A model generated the notes under the pieces. That model had not been told where the DNA came from. It did no database searches and worked only from the letters and a program-made list of their open reading frames with translations. 64,000 nt of DNA from Sphagnum compactum (taxonomy: Eukaryota > Bryophyta > Sphagnopsida > Sphagnales), in NCBI GenBank assembly GCA_965153455.1, contig OZ234503.1, positions 14,761,118 through 14,825,117 on the forward strand, written 5' to 3'. The translations under genes and the position numbers were made by a program. Shown piece by piece: positions 12,620 through 29,425 of the stretch; within the stretch, counting starts at the first letter, position 1, and the number at the start of each line of letters is the position of its first letter.

Positions 12620-13420
12620 CTCTATAGTTGGACTAGTTTGAACCCCGTGCCTACTGCACAGGTGTGTTATTTCAACAATGTTTGGTTCATGTTTAAGTTT
12701 TTTTTTAAAACGTTTATCTTATTTATTTATTATTTTTATGTGTTTTCTGTTTTTATTATTATTTTGTATAATAAAAATAAAGTGTTTCTTTTTCACTTTT
12801 GTATTTTTGTTTATTTGGATGCAAGTTTGAAGTTTGGAGAAAGAAGACACACCTCATTCTTTTTCAAGTAGGGTTTTTCTTCACTATTATAAGTTTTCTT
12901 TTTTCTTATTTTCTACTCTTTATTTGGTTTCTTCTTTTTTGTAATGTTTTTTCTTTTAAAATGATTTTATTGTATTTCCCTTTCCTTGTTTCATTTGTTT
13001 CCATTCCTTTTTTATAGTTTTTGTGTTTTACTTTTTTGTTTATGTTTGTTTCATGTTTTATTTTTTCTATCTTCATTTTTTTCTATTTTTATGCGTTTAT
13101 TTATTTATTTAGTTTCTATTTTCTTTTCCAAAAAATTCTAGTTTTTCTAATAATATGTTTTATAATAAAAATAATTAAGAAAAACTTTATTATTTTTGTT
13201 TGATTAGATGCAGGTTTGAAGTTTGGAGAAAGAAGACAAACCTCATTTTTTTTTCAAGTATGGTTTTTTTTCTCTTTTTTTTCCTCTCTGTTTTGTTTCT
13301 TATTTTTTGTCATCTATTTTTTAATTTTCTTTTAAGATTATTTTACTGTATTTCCCAATTGTTAAAGTGTTTTTCTGTCTTCATTTTTTTTTTTTTTCCC
13401 CTTTTTAAATATATATTTGT
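12620..13420. repeat. T-rich tract with a 389-bp direct duplication
   Basis: The block beginning 'gcaagtttgaagtttggag' at 12821 returns at 13210, followed in both cases by an 'aaagaagac...cctcatt...caagta.ggttttt' string and a long T-rich run. The T-richness gives several Phe/Leu-rich frames that are not genes. Confidence 0.65.
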
Positions 13421-15118
13421 TCTGTTTAGATGGATGAGGGACGGATGGATGGAAAGCTTCATTTCATCCCGAAGGTTCACGACCACGACGTCCTTTACTA
13501 TATAGAAGATAGGATGAGATTGGTACTAGCCAGGCAGGCATGAGCTGTGAGAGGATGCGCCTTGTAGTTACAATTGGGAGCTCTCTGTGCTACTTACTTA
13601 CTCGTGGTGCTTTATTATAAACAACTCCCAAACATTTTTAGCAAAAGCTAACAGTGAGCTAATATTAAACTTCTTTGATGGTTGGTGACCTTATAGGCAC
13701 ACATATAGGACTTCTCGTCTTTCAGAGCTCACCATCTTGTGTAGGGTAAAGCCTCAGGCCATGGGCTTTACTGGAAAAAGGGCACATATGAGGCAGAGCA
13801 GCGAATGGCCCATGGGCCTAGTTCCCGGAAAGCCCATGGATTAGGGTTTTATCAAGCATAAAGACTTGTGTCAAATTTTTATATCTCATATTTAAAATAT
13901 CAAAAGAAAGTGGGCATTTTGAAAAACAGAACACCTGCATAAGTGGGCATTACATTTTTCCAAAATGCTCCTCACCCTTTGTGGAGGAAAAAATTGGACT
14001 ATAATGTGGCCCACAACTACTACACTAAGCAAATTGATGGAGCTCCTTTTGTTACAGAAATGGAGCTATGTCTTGTCACCCGTCCTATCATTGCAATGCA
14101 ATGATCCCTCCCTCGTGCATTGGATTCCTAACCACTCCTTGGAAATAGTGTAAACATGAAGAAGTTGGCTCTTGGAGAAACAACCTTTAACTCTTACTTA
14201 TGGGAGTTGTTTGTCTGCTTGTGTCCATTCCTCCTTACCTGCACTGCTAATTGAGTTCCTTCCATATTCAACATCTTCTTTAGATGTAGCAAAATGTAAT
14301 AATATTGTAGCTCACTTATCAATAATTGAAACCAATAATTTATCAATAATAGCCTCAGTTAGTTACATATGAATCCTTCAATTTTCCACCTTCTTTTGCT
14401 TCACTGCATTTCATAAATTTGGTCTACACACCGGATACTGCAACAATTCCTTTAAAAAACATTCTCCCACTTTCAACCTGATGCCCTGAGTACTTCATCG
14501 TACCTGGAACAAATGGCAAATTATTAGGTACAAACTGCATACCATAATACCTTCAACATTTTGGCATTTTCTTGACGCTTTATTTATTTATTTCTTGTTT
14601 TTTCACTTGGGCAATTAAAAATAAAAATTCCTGAAATTCCTACAGCTGAGGTGAGAAAAAAAAATGCCCAAGTAATCTTGCAATACTACTTAAGCGCACC
14701 ATACGCCCAAGCTTTAGGGAAGCTTGGGCAGACGATCAAAAATAATATTAAATATTTTTTTAAAAATTGGCATTGTGAGCAGCTAATTTTGAGGAAAAAA
14801 AAACAGCTTTCATTGAAAATAATTTCATTATTGCGGGAATGGTAAAAGGTATCATGGACACACTAAAAACACTTCTTGATTGAAGGAGTTTGGGTACAGT
14901 GTGTATGATGGGTACTGGGGCATGGGGGGGCTTTATGCAAATTTGGAGACTTGTTGTCTCTGTGTGTAATCATGCTCAAAAGATAAAATGATTTGGTTGT
15001 AATATGTGCAGTCAATTGCAACATCCTGCAACAAATGTTCATATAGCAGCCAGCACGTACTTGTGCAGAATTGCATGCAAATCGGTATCAAAGATGGATT
15101 GGTTATTCAAAATAGCTA
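13421..15118. other. Intergenic stretch; no gene recognised
   Basis: Mixed-composition sequence. The part at about 13690-13850 is less AT-rich and repeats 'gcccatggg'/'ggcccatggg' palindromes, but no product or element is recognisable. Confidence 0.3.
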
Positions 15119-15565
15119 TGTACTAGTGTGGCCTCTGCCGTTGGCCCAAGTGTTACCACATCCTCAACTGATTTTTTCCTTCCAAAACCTTGTTTTTTGT
15201 TGAATTTATTTGAATTTTCAGCAGCAGAAATCACTTTAAAATCAATATCTCCATAAACATTCTGATCAATATCCAAATATTACCAAATAAATTCCATTAA
15301 ATCGTGCTCTCATCAAGATTTTTCCAACTACACCAAAGGCACATTCCAATTCCTCCAAAAAAAAATTTCAGCTGTGATTTAATTTAATTTTCAGTGAAGA
15401 AACCATTCAATATTCAAGAACTTTTGCACCACAAGTCCAAACATCATGGAACCAAGCCCATGTACCCCTCCCTCCTGGTCCAGAGCTTTCCAAAGACATT
15501 AAGAACACAATCTGAAGAATCCTGGATTGGTGGATCTCATAACTACAAAACAAAATAGACTACCT
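15119..15565 (+). repeat. Dispersed repeat R1, copy 1
   Basis: It begins 'ctagtgtggcctctgccg' and ends in an 'actaccttcctt' string. The same sequence recurs at 40899-41620 (plus, interrupted) and 56175-56605 (minus). All three share 'ggcccaagtgttaccac', 'aaaggcacattccaattcc' and 'ttttgcaccacaagtcc'-type blocks in the same order. No coding capacity is seen. The end with repeated ACAAAACA might be a degenerate tail, but the element class is unknown. Confidence 0.75.
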
Positions 15566-16120
15566 TCCTTCATAGATAGATGTATAGGGGATGGATGCCC
15601 ACGGGAGGAACTTGCACAAATGATGACACACCAACCCATCTCCATAAACACCTTCAAATTATTATTATTATTATTATTTTCCTGCTGTCACTTGCTTTTC
15701 TTTACTAATCAGCAAATCTGATCTGTGAAGAGAGCCATAAATCAAAAGAAGCATAAAAGAAATGTTGTAATTTAAAGAAAAGAAATATGATGAACTAATA
15801 AATAAGCCCACGAATGTGAATGCAATTCCCCAGGGACCGTATGCCCTTTCCAAGGATGAAACACAGAAACGCATAATGGGCTGGGCCCTGATTCTATGTC
15901 AGAACCCAACCTAGAAATACACTAGAAAAACAAATTTGAAGGTTTTCGACTTAAGAAAACAAGTGTGGGATGAAGAGCTATGCAACATAATGAAGCAAAT
16001 CATAAGCTCTCTTTGAGAATGTACTTGGCTAGCAGATTTTCAAGAAACCAGTATTGATTGAGTGCTTTAGTTCGAAAGTGTTTTACACATGTGCCCAGTT
16101 TCTCTTTCTATCAGACTCGG
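15566..16120. other. Spacer with an ATT microsatellite
   Basis: A short (ATT)n run lies at about 15658-15677. Nothing else is recognised before the G-rich minisatellite. Confidence 0.4.
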
Positions 16121-16620
16121 ACTCTCAATTGTTGGATGCTCTGGTTATGGTGTCTTGTAGTCTGACTCTCAATTGTTCAATGCTCTTTGGTATAGTGTCT
16201 TTGGGGGGCATGTTACCGATTCTCAATTGTTGGATGCTCTTTGTTATGGTGTCTTGGGGGGGCATGTTTTTACTGACTCCTCTCAATTGTTGGATGCTCT
16301 TTGTTATGGTGTCTTGGGGGGGGCGCATGTTTTTACCAACTCCTCTCAATTGTTGGATGCTCTTTGTTATGGTGTCTTGGGGGGGCATGTTTTTACCGAC
16401 TCCTCTCAATTGTTGGATGCTCTTTGTTATGGTGTCTTGGGGGGGGGGGCATGTTTTTACCGACTCCTCTCAATTGTTGGATGCTCTTTGTTATGGTGTC
16501 TTTGGGGGGGATGTTACGGACTCTCAATCGTTGGATGCTCTTTGTTATGGTGTCTTCTGGGGGCATGTTACCGACTCTCACTTGTTGGATGCTCTTTGAT
16601 ATGGGCGGGGGGGGGAGGGG
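16121..16620. repeat. G-rich minisatellite, nine units of about 44-64 bp
   Basis: Nine units begin at about 16121, 16165, 16219, 16281, 16344, 16405, 16469, 16522 and 16575. The core 'ctcaattgttggatgctctt' is followed by 'tatggtgtctt', a run of 5-10 G, then 'catgtt' with or without 'tttaccgactcc'. The central four units are nearly identical and the outer ones diverge, the usual sign of unequal exchange. Unit lengths not divisible by 3 and the lack of stops make all three plus frames open; those frames are artefacts. A (TAC)n run follows at 16671-16688. Confidence 0.92.
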
Positions 16621-18210
16621 TGGGGCATGTTACGACTTACTACCCAAGTTCCTGGTGCATGTATGTATGTTTACTACTACTACTACTACAACATGATGGC
16701 AAGGAATAGTAAAGGAAGTGGTGGTGGCCAGAGACAATTAACTAACCCAGTTGTTGTAAAAAGTGTAGAGAAAAAAGGCCTTTTTGGGCCACTAGCCTGT
16801 GTACTCTGTCTCTCTGATGACTTGATCCCCTTCCTTCCACAGGGCATTCTGCTATTAGCTTTACAGACATGATATGGCAGCCCAGAAGGTGGTGTCTGCA
16901 CCCACCAGCACACCATGTCCATTATGACTACTCCAGTTTTGGAGCACCTCAACTGAGTTAATAATATCTGGTTTAACTATGGTAAACCCATTCTGTAAGA
17001 AGTAGGTCCTACATACAGGTAGATAGGTAGGAAAATAGGTGATTACCAAGTAAGTAGATGGTTTTTAGTTTATGCCATAGGTAAATGAGGTCCGTTTTGA
17101 CTAACTACCTACTAACAACCCACAAACCGAGTTAGTTGTTCGTAGGTAGCTAGTGACAAGAAGCAACTGAGTTAACCACCATGGTTAGCTAGGGAACTGA
17201 AACCCAACAGAAACCTGTTTGCTGACCACGGAATGACCTCCTGACCGGGGGGGCCCTTTGTAAGCAAGCAGGGTCACCTGACAGCAGAAGGGCCTGCCGG
17301 TCTGTCATTTTAACCCGTTCCCGTAGTCTGTCATTACTGTATGGAACAGCCCTCGGCCCAGGGGGTTTCCATACACTTTTCATCCATCCTTCATGGTACA
17401 CTGGTGGGTACTGGTTTACTCTGGCTGCCTTTGCTCTGTAACCTAAAACTGACATTAACCACAGTTCCGCATGGGGTATAATTATAACCCCTGCCCCATG
17501 AACCCACCTTCCCAGGTTACAACAAGACTCATTTACATGTTGGCTCTTTTGTTGGCCTTTGCATACCAAGGCCCTTAAGGATATTGTGTTTACATTCATT
17601 ATAGAGTACTAGTAGCTTAAGGGCTTTTGGCCCCTAGGTAATAATAATAGGTCTATTTTTTTATATATGAGGATTATTTGAAACTGGAGATTAGTTATAG
17701 AGTTATGATATCTTGAAGGATTTCAGTTTCTTTTAAAGGGTTTTTTTGAAGATAATAATTTTGCAATGGTGAAATATTTGAATTTTCATAATGCTTCTTT
17801 TGCCTTAAGATATTTTAAAAATTTAAATAGCAAGGTCACACTGTAACACACCCCTTGTTTCATGGGTCTGGATGTCTTTCATCCAGGATGAGAGTTTTTT
17901 GGACACGGAAAGATAGTTGACACAAATTTTGGATGATTTCTTTCTGTTTGGTGGGCCAAAAAGTTTTAGTGTCCACAAAAAGGGTCGAGAATAATAGTTT
18001 CCAAAGTCCACATTATTTAGCACCAACCAAGGGCCCCAGCTCATTTCATCAAGGCGTAGTTCACCTACAAACATGGGCCCCCATGGATGATGATACTTAG
18101 CATGCATCACAAAGTGATGAGAGTCAAAGCCAGTGAGCCCATGACCACATCTTCTTGTTAAGTGTTAGTGCTCCTAGAGAAGACAGGAATAGGTTTCTTT
18201 TAAGGATTTT
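16621..18210. other. Intergenic stretch, partly higher GC; no gene recognised
   Basis: The section 17170-17610 is noticeably richer in G+C and contains a near-perfect palindrome (ggggtataattataacccc, 17473-17491). The 136-codon minus frame at 17189-17599 shows no recognisable domain. The section may be part of an unrecognised transposable element. Confidence 0.3.
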
Positions 18211-18212
18211 GT

Positions 18213-18320
18213 GATGTAGCCAAAGTGACAATCATCCAGAAAATAATTTAGCCAAATTTGGCTACATAAGAAAGAGATATGAAAGTAGGAAAAAAACAAA
18301 AACAGAATCCCTTCTCTATT
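18213..18320 (+). repeat. Dispersed mini-element R2, partial copy
   Basis: It contains 'gtagccaaagtgacaatcat', then 'atttagccaaatttggcta' and 'gatatgaaa', the R2 signature in order. Confidence 0.6.
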
Positions 18321-18523
18321 CTTGGCTACCTTCTGGAAGATATCAGAAGACTCTGGCTATTTGAAAATTAGAAATCTGGCGAATTTGAGCCATTTTTTTC
18401 CCAAGGAAAATCCTTTGTACAGGTTGAAATCATATTTTTCAGGTCGAAATTTAGCAAAAATTCATCAGTTAGAGAAAGAAACACTGGGCAGGATGTTTAA
18501 AACCTTGCATTGAACTTTGTGAG

Positions 18524-18549
18524 GGTCATTGCTATGATGAGCAATGACC
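18524..18549. repeat. Hairpin with 10-bp perfect stem
   Basis: ggtcattgct (18524-18533) pairs with agcaatgacc (18540-18549) over a 6-nt loop; weaker pairing extends outward through 'cttgtgaag'-like arms. No gene context. Confidence 0.45.
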
Positions 18550-20780
18550 TTCTTCACAAGGTTCTAGGGCGCAATGCGATTCGACTCATGTCAATGCAAA
18601 GCTTAGTAAAGTCAAGTTGAACATTGTTGCTTATGTTTGAATGAAACTAGACTACTAGTATGTACTTCTCCTCCCAAGAGGTTGCCAGTTTAGAGCTATG
18701 AGGAGTGGAAATGTGTGCATGACAAAGAATTGTCCCGCCAGTGCTTGACAGAACAAGTGTTGAGCATGGAGTACATAAACTGAGTGAAGCAAACTGAACT
18801 GCCCACTGACACTCCGCAAAGTTTGTAAGGGGGCGTTTAACATCCTCCAGCCTTGAGATGAGTCATTGTGATTTGAATTCAATTATACTTCCTTTACCAA
18901 CTACGAGTACCACCGAAGCTCATTCAATTAATAAAAAATTAGAAACATGGTGTCCTTTGAGTATCATTCCACTAGTTCAATACCTAATTGTTGGGGATTT
19001 TTCCTAAAAATTATCTATTACCTCTTGTGATTTTTGTTTATTAATTGTGGGTGCATTCAAATTTCATCAATTGTTTTGTGTGATGGGCCTTGTTGATTGG
19101 TTGTGTGGAACCCTGAGATTTTCAACAAAAAAAAAAAATTGGAAAAAAGACTAAAACCGTCAACTAACTAACTGGAGGTTAATTGACAATTAACCATCAA
19201 TTTTAATCTTGGTTACCCCAAACCAGGTCTAATTTCTAGAACTAGAGCTAGAATTGGAATCTGAATTTTTTATAAAAAGAACTAGACCCTAGAAACAAAT
19301 TCCTATTTTCATTTATGTGTGAAACTAAAATTGGAATCGTTCTAATTTAAATTTTTAGACCAAAGGTTTTTAATAAAGGTAAAGAACCATCCAACATTCA
19401 TGGGAACCTAGTGGCAATCTTCATCTAGCCTAAGAAATGGTCACTTGCATGTTAGAAGATTAATTTGATGAAAGAATTTAAACGATGTTTTGACTTTGGA
19501 ACTAAATATTGGGGATATTGTTTATTCCTGTGTAAACTGTAGATGGGTTTCAATATTCTATATTTAAAAATGAAAAAATAACATGAAAATAGAATGCATA
19601 GGGTTCTATTTCCATATTCTCATTGATGATTAGAATTTAGCATAAGTTCAAACATATGAATGAATGGATTCTAATTATCTATCTGATAATATAGTAATTT
19701 ATTTTCCTAATTTATTTCTAACTTGGAAGATGTTGGTCATAGATTTTTCTTGGGGCTATAGTGGGTGACTAAAATTTGATAGGTTAAACTCATGACAAGT
19801 AATTAGGTAGTTATCGATGGATGTCAAATATATGATTTTCTACTGAAAACAATTCCTAAGAATCACTAAATGCGAAATGGAATCAATTGCATTAGGATAT
19901 GAATGTGTGTGCTAATGTGAAAAATAAAACTTTGAAATGAATTTTTGAATTTTTTCTTTTAGGATGTGTTAAAAGGATGATATGAAGTGGGCAATATTTT
20001 GCGGACCCCCCTTTAAGCATTCCAGATTGACACGAAACTTTATCATCTATAATCAACTTTATTTAACTTGATCTTAGTTAAAATTAGTGTTATGAAAGAT
20101 ATCTTCTTTTATAATGTTCCCAAGATATTATAAAAATCTTGGAATGTTAATCAAAGTTGATATAATTAAATAAAATTTTAAATTTAGATTATAATAAAGA
20201 TGATATTTGCGTCCATATGTTTTCATCCAAACCTTACTCACTCCTTTCCCTTACCCACCTACATAGATCAAAAAAGATAAATTAACATGTGCCTTTTCAT
20301 GTCAATGTATATGTAATACACGACCATGAAAGGGAACAATTTTGAGGTTTGGCATAAACAACTATGAACTATTGGAAACCATATGGGAACATAAGAATTG
20401 AAGAAGGGAAAGAGGGTGAGATGGGAATTTTGCTCAATTTGTAGCCTTCCCCTTTGGACAAGGGCATTACATTCATTAATATAGGTATTAGAGTTATTCA
20501 CAAACTAAACCAAACTGAGAACTAGCCTTCAACTTGGCTGAAATTGAGGATCTGAGGACAAATTTATTGTGGAAAGATACATTGAACAAAACAATGGATA
20601 AAATTCGTTATTCAACCAAAATTTGTGGTATTATGAGATCCATCATGGGTCTTAAATTTTCATGAGATTGCAATTGTAGTGTTCACTAACTATTTACAAA
20701 AGTTTTCAAATCATGCGCAATAAATATTATTTGGTACTTAGTTTCAATATTTTGTGCTAACTTTCATTTGTCCATTTTGT
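18550..20780. other. AT-rich stretch; R3 fragment only
   Basis: R3-like text at about 19150-19420 ('ttaattgacaattaacc', 'agaaccatccaacatt'). Nothing else recognised. Confidence 0.3.
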
Positions 20781-20784
20781 GATT

Positions 20785-20900
20785 TAATCAAGGTGGAGAT
20801 CATCCATAAGCCAATTTAATCCAATTTGGCTATGAAAATATTTATTTTAACATCCTTATATATTTTTGGCTACCTACTTGAACCACGTATAAATATAGGG
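20785..20900 (+). repeat. Dispersed mini-element R2, diverged copy
   Basis: It contains 'ggtggagatcatccataa', then 'ccaatttggctatgaaaata' and 'tttggctac'. Diverged but in family order. Confidence 0.5.
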
Positions 20901-23775
20901 CCAAACATTCTCCAATTTTTGTTATTTTTTCAAAAGAACATTGAATTTGCAATAGAAAATTTCTTAAAATTTGAAACAATACAAAATTTCACCCAAAAAA
21001 AATGGGCTAAGTTGTTCCTTATATATTTCTTATGTTGTTTGGAAAAGAATGGAATCAACTTGTGGGAATCACACTACAAGTTTAAGATAACGAGTCATGA
21101 ATAAATGATACATATCATCTTATGTGTGTCATGAAGATGAAGTTATTTAAATAAACTTGCTTGATTATCAAAATTTCAAGATGGTGAGTGACTCAAGGTT
21201 TTGTTTTCAACCATGTCACAATAAACTCAAAATGAAAATATTTTGTCTTATAATGTAAAGAATAATAATAGATGTAGGGTGCATATTCAGGAAACATTGT
21301 GTAAACTATCCATACAAGAACTAAGTTCAACCAAAATATTTGATGAATTTTGAACATGTTGATCTTTTTCTTTTAAATTTTTTATTTATTTATAGTATGG
21401 TTACTTTTCTATCTAAAGCCCAAATTAAGTTTGTTTGTTTTGTTTATTTATCACATTAAGATTTCCCACACCACAACAACCCCACCTTGCTCTTAGTACA
21501 ATTGGAAAGTTGTAGATGAATAATGGGTGCACCAAGGTGGTTTTGTTATGTTTAGACCTATGGTGCAAGAGTTATTGAATGTTGAGTAAAAAATTCATTA
21601 AAAATTCCATCAAATCAAAAATGAAATTTTTAAAGGGTATTGTGATGTGCACTTGTGGTATTGTTGGAAAACCTCAATTCAATAGGATTTTATGGAAGTG
21701 ATTTTGCAATTTGTTAAGTTTCATAACAACATAAAGGTTCATAGGCCATACATGCCAATTCAACATATTTAAAAATTTACATTAAATGACATAATTGGCC
21801 ACCACTCTCTAATATGTCATACCTACCCACGCAAAATAACAAATAATTTTTTAAAATTTACAACCTACCTAATAATAGACCTTTAGGAGTAGGGTGAAGC
21901 CCACGGGTGAAAATATTCCCAAAATAAAGGGCATAGGCCTAGGGGGACACTCAATGTTAAAAATGTATACCACCTACAAACAAAAAAGAATTGTTTGGGG
22001 GAATTAGGTGAAGGAACTTTTTTTTTCCCCCACCCTATAATTGTCCCTATTCACACGTATTGAAGCCATTATAAATTTAAATATAATGTTTTACATCAAA
22101 ATTTAATATCCCATGTTTATTTAATTCTTTAGTTTTAGTACTTGATGAAGAAGGAGGAACAAATTCTTTTGAGAGTTTGAAAGATATGGCGAAAGGATTA
22201 CAATTATTGAAAAAAAATACAATTATCATATGCTCCTTTTACATGGATAAATTATCATTGGGTCACACATTGAATGCCAAACCTTCAATTTTTTATGCAA
22301 CCGGTGGGACTGGTTTTTTGGATTTCTAATTTTTTTAATTTAGTCATTTTCACCAAGAATTTAGAGTAAGTTAGGTTTGAAACCAAGTCTGGTTCCATCT
22401 CCATTACACAAAACTAGTGGATTTAAAATTATTATTACACTTTTTTGGGGGTAAGATTAGTTTGTTCAATTAGAGCTATAATTCAAAATACACTAGAAAA
22501 AAATGTTCCAAGTCTTTACTCTTACTTATATGTGTCAGATCCCACACTCTTAAGGAGTAGGTGTGAGAAGCATTGTTAGTTGATTATTGAGTTTTAAACT
22601 GGTAAATTAAACCAATTGTTAATTAGCTATCAATTGATTATTGATTTTTTTCAATAATCAGACAAGACGGTAACCATTTAGCATTGAAATTGTCAAAAAT
22701 CTAACAACCTATCTAGATGACTCGATTATTGTCTAGGCCAGTTATCAATCTTAAAACACTAAACATTTTTATGATAAAAAAGAAAAGAAAAGAATAGTAA
22801 TAAATTTATAAAACCCTATATAATCAACAAGATAACCGACAAATATCACAAATTATTTGATAACTTACCTTGATGCATAATTGATGATTATTGCCCCAAA
22901 TTTTTATTTATTAACCTATCTGGCACCCAAAAAGTCTAAAATAACCTACTCAATGGTTTTGGAAAAGAAATCAAGAGTCCATCCACCCTAGTAAGAACCC
23001 TCCCACTCTTGCCCTCATGACCTTATGAATGTTAGCATTTTTCTCATGCTTTGCAATGGGTTAAAGCCCATGGGTGCGAGACATGCCCTAAATGCGAGGC
23101 TAGACTCAGCTATCGTGGTATTGCCTCATCATCTGCCTCTTATTTTGGGGATGACCACACCTCGGGTCCTTAACCTACACTTAGGAACATGACCTAATAC
23201 CACCCTCGGTCCTAGGTCCTCAAAAAATATATATATATATATATATAATCAAAATTTGACTTAGTTGTGTTATGGATGATTGCAACTCATGCTCTGTCAC
23301 AAAATTGGGAATTTTTTTTAAAAAATAAATTTTAAAAAAAAATCCTCTGCCAAAAAAGGATGATTCTGATGATTAAAACAGGCACCAACAAACAAAACAC
23401 TGGGTCATTGCCAGTGAGCAGAGTCCTCAAAATAGGTAACAAAAATTCTTTATTTTACAAAACAAGGTTCAACAAATTTAATTTTCTAGAGAATTTCAAA
23501 CAGTTGAGGCGTAATAATAAGTATGAAAAATTACATCTGTTGTTATGAATTTTGTAATACTAGTTACCAAACGGTTAACAATTTTCAACAATTTCAGAAA
23601 ATATGAATAAAATTTGCTCATAATAAATGACGCTGCGGGGGGGGCGGGGATTTGGCAGTGTATGAAGAGAGCAGCTTAAATCCATAAGATACCCTCTTGA
23701 CCCAGAAGGTCATCTTATGATTCTGGGCAGGCTCTTAGATTTTCATAATGGCCCCACCCATTCTTGTGCACACGT
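20901..23775. other. AT-rich stretch; R3 copy and AT microsatellite
   Basis: The block 22590-22900 resembles 1400-1620 (R3). A block at 23040-23220 resembles 61470-61600. An (AT)n microsatellite is at about 23227-23247, and a G-run (gggggggg) at 23637-23648. No gene. Confidence 0.4.
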
Positions 23776-24439
23776 CAGCTATGGGACTGAGTGGTCATTA
23801 CACGCGGTAAGGCCCTCGAACGGGCATGTTACCAAAATTCAATGCTGCCCTCAGCTGGCCACATTATTCTGACAACACCCCACGTCCGGAGGCTTTACCT
23901 ACCACTTTTTTTCTTGTTTTTTTTGCCTCCCGCTCAACCTTTTGTGAATTATTTTGTGCCGAACATCAGTCGTAGGCTTGGTATACAAAAATACCGGAAT
24001 CCCGAAGAGCTCAGAATAGTTAATTTTTATGAAAAAACAAAGAAAAAACAAACAAACAAACAACGTTGTAGTCTACAACGTCCCTACCCTAGTACCTCGT
24101 ACTTACCCAACGGTAAACGGACCCGGCCAACGGACGCCGTCTTTGGTCTGCAAGTCTGTAGCGGCGACCGGGTCAGAAGGTGTCACCGGGTATTCTGTCA
24201 CCAGGTGTTGCACAGGGCCAGCGATCGTCGTCCAGTCCCCGAGCGCGCGAGCTTTCCGTCTCGAGTCTCTAGAGAGAGAGAGAGAAGAGCTCCATCGTCG
24301 TCGTCTGTTCTCTTCCGCTGCTCCATCGCTCCTTTGCCGCATCAACTGCGCCAAACACAGCACCGACATACCTTCCCACTATAACTACTCTTCTTCTTCT
24401 GTATCCCAAGCTTTTTTCCCTGCAGAGCTGATCATCAGA
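23776..24439 (+). promoter_or_regulatory. Probable promoter and 5' leader of alpha-tubulin
   Basis: Base composition changes sharply to GC- and CpG-rich immediately before the tubulin start. The proximal part has an (AG)8 run at 24271-24286 and a long pyrimidine-rich segment with TCG and CTT repeats (about 24286-24420), typical of highly expressed plant 5' leaders. I see no convincing TATA box; a small inverted repeat (ggtat/atacc) lies near 23980. The transcription start cannot be placed from sequence alone. Long frames crossing this block (both strands) are artefacts of composition. Confidence 0.6.
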
Positions 24440-27819
<3,380 letters not shown>

Positions 27820-27909
27820 TTGATGGCCATCTTCTTTTGCTTGTTTTTTTGGTCAATTTTTGTTATGAAATTGTGGGAGTAAGCATGGCTTCCTTGTTAG
27901 CAGACCACA

Positions 27910-27915
27910 AATAAA
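27910..27915 (+). terminator. Candidate poly(A) signal of alpha-tubulin
   Basis: AATAAA, 91 bases after the stop codon, in a T-rich 3' untranslated region and followed by TGTGT. Confidence 0.6.
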
Positions 27916-27919
27916 TGTG

Positions 27920-29230
27920 TACATCCAGGTTAGCCGTGCCAGCTGAGGGATGGGATGCAATCCTTGTGGTGGGCAGATAACACTGCAGACATTAGAGACA
28001 TGGCTTGGTGCGTTCTCACTGCTGTTGCCTGTCTTAAGCCAGCTGAAGATTTTTCTTGGACTTTTGGTTCTTTGTCCCCAACTCCAATGTGCAAATGTTT
28101 GACAATCTTATCACCTTTTCTCCTCACAATGTGTTGTGGACTTTTGCACATTCTTGCATGAAGTGTGAACATTCGATTCACTTGCCTCTAAGGTTGGAGT
28201 ATGTGTTGCCCCACTGCGGTGCATTGTCAAAGCCATAAATAGAGATTCTCATTCTATCCAGTATCCTAGTGTGAGATTCTAATTCCTGTCCTTGCAAAAG
28301 GATATCGACCAGGTGATCAATGTTGCTTAGCAAGTACAACTCATCAGATTATCATGCATCGGTTGTTAAGTTATACTAGCAATGTTACCAATGTTACTTA
28401 GCACCCGACGCATGATAATTAGACTACCTTCTGTTCTAGGTGGCTATTGGATGGCCAAACTATCATTCATTCCACTATTGTAGGAAAACAGGTATTAAGA
28501 ACAAATATTTTGGATAATGTTTCATTGGATGCTGCATCACAATACCATGAATAATAATGATGGCTAATGAGTTATCATAATCAGCACTCCAGTCATGATT
28601 TGTAAGTCATCTATAGTTATGCAACTCTGAAATTTGGGTGATTTTGTTCATCAACCTTTGTTGCTTTTTCAACAAAAGAATTGGGAAAGTTTGGTAAAAG
28701 AAATTCCTAGTGTAGATTCAACTAATTTTGTTGATTTTTTGGAAAATTTTGCCAAATTCTCAATATCACATTTTTTATTTAAAAAAAACCTGCTCTGAAT
28801 GTGCAATTATGTGTTTTTCACTATCTTATTATTCAGGAAACTTTGGTTCCACAGGACTGAATCCACACTGACTCACACACAGTACCTGTGATAATAAATT
28901 ATGCAAATATTAGAAAGATAAATACATGTTTTTTTACAATTCTGAGAATGTAATTTATATATCTTTCTTTCTTATTAGTCAATTACTCCATAGTACCCTG
29001 GCAGTTTTGGCACTAATTATATCATTAAAAGACATGTTTAAATTCTCGAAAATGTTTTTATCAAAAGAAAAATAAATTGTGAAGTAAAATAGAGATAATT
29101 TCAAACATTTTATGTGGAATATTTCAAAATAAAATCATTATTTGTCATTGAAATGTTGAAGTTGGCATGGTACTAGTAACCCGTTTACTTATAGGTTAAG
29201 TTTTGCCAAAAAGAAAGAAAAAAAATTTGA
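27920..29230. other. Downstream intergenic stretch; no gene recognised
   Basis: The first 300 bases keep the tubulin-like composition and may be extended 3' UTR; the rest is AT-rich. No protein or repeat family recognised. Confidence 0.35.
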
Positions 29231-29234
29231 AAAT

Positions 29235-29425
29235 GAAGTGATTTTGGAGGATTTCAACTTTCAATCAACAAAAGGGAGGGAAAAATTTAATGAACACTGT
29301 CAGATTTTTATATATGGCGTTGAATGTATAGCAATAAATATAGAAAGTTGATTAAAGATTTATATTTGATTTATAGCCAGATTAGGCTAAATCTTCCTAG
29401 GGATGATCACCATTTTTCCTAATTT
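29235..29425 (-). repeat. Dispersed mini-element R2, inverted copy
   Basis: Read on the minus strand it has the R2 order: 'gatcatcc' then 'aagatttagcctaat', 'ctggctataaa', and later 'gaaatcctccaaaatcactt', the same 3' block as in the 61.1 and 40.5 kb copies. Confidence 0.6.

Noticed and set aside
12638-13505. Several Phe/Leu-rich frames resembling membrane proteins
   Set aside because: They come from T-rich low-complexity DNA with a direct duplication; hydrophobicity is a by-product of TTT/CTT codons.
16054-16709. Three overlapping plus-strand frames of 130-180 codons and their antisense partners
   Set aside because: They lie in the G-rich minisatellite and are open only because its unit has no stops; the peptides are the repeat translated in different frames.
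17189-17599. A 136-codon minus-strand frame in higher-GC sequence
   Set aside because: No recognisable domain, no splice or promoter context; kept only as a comment on the higher-GC block.
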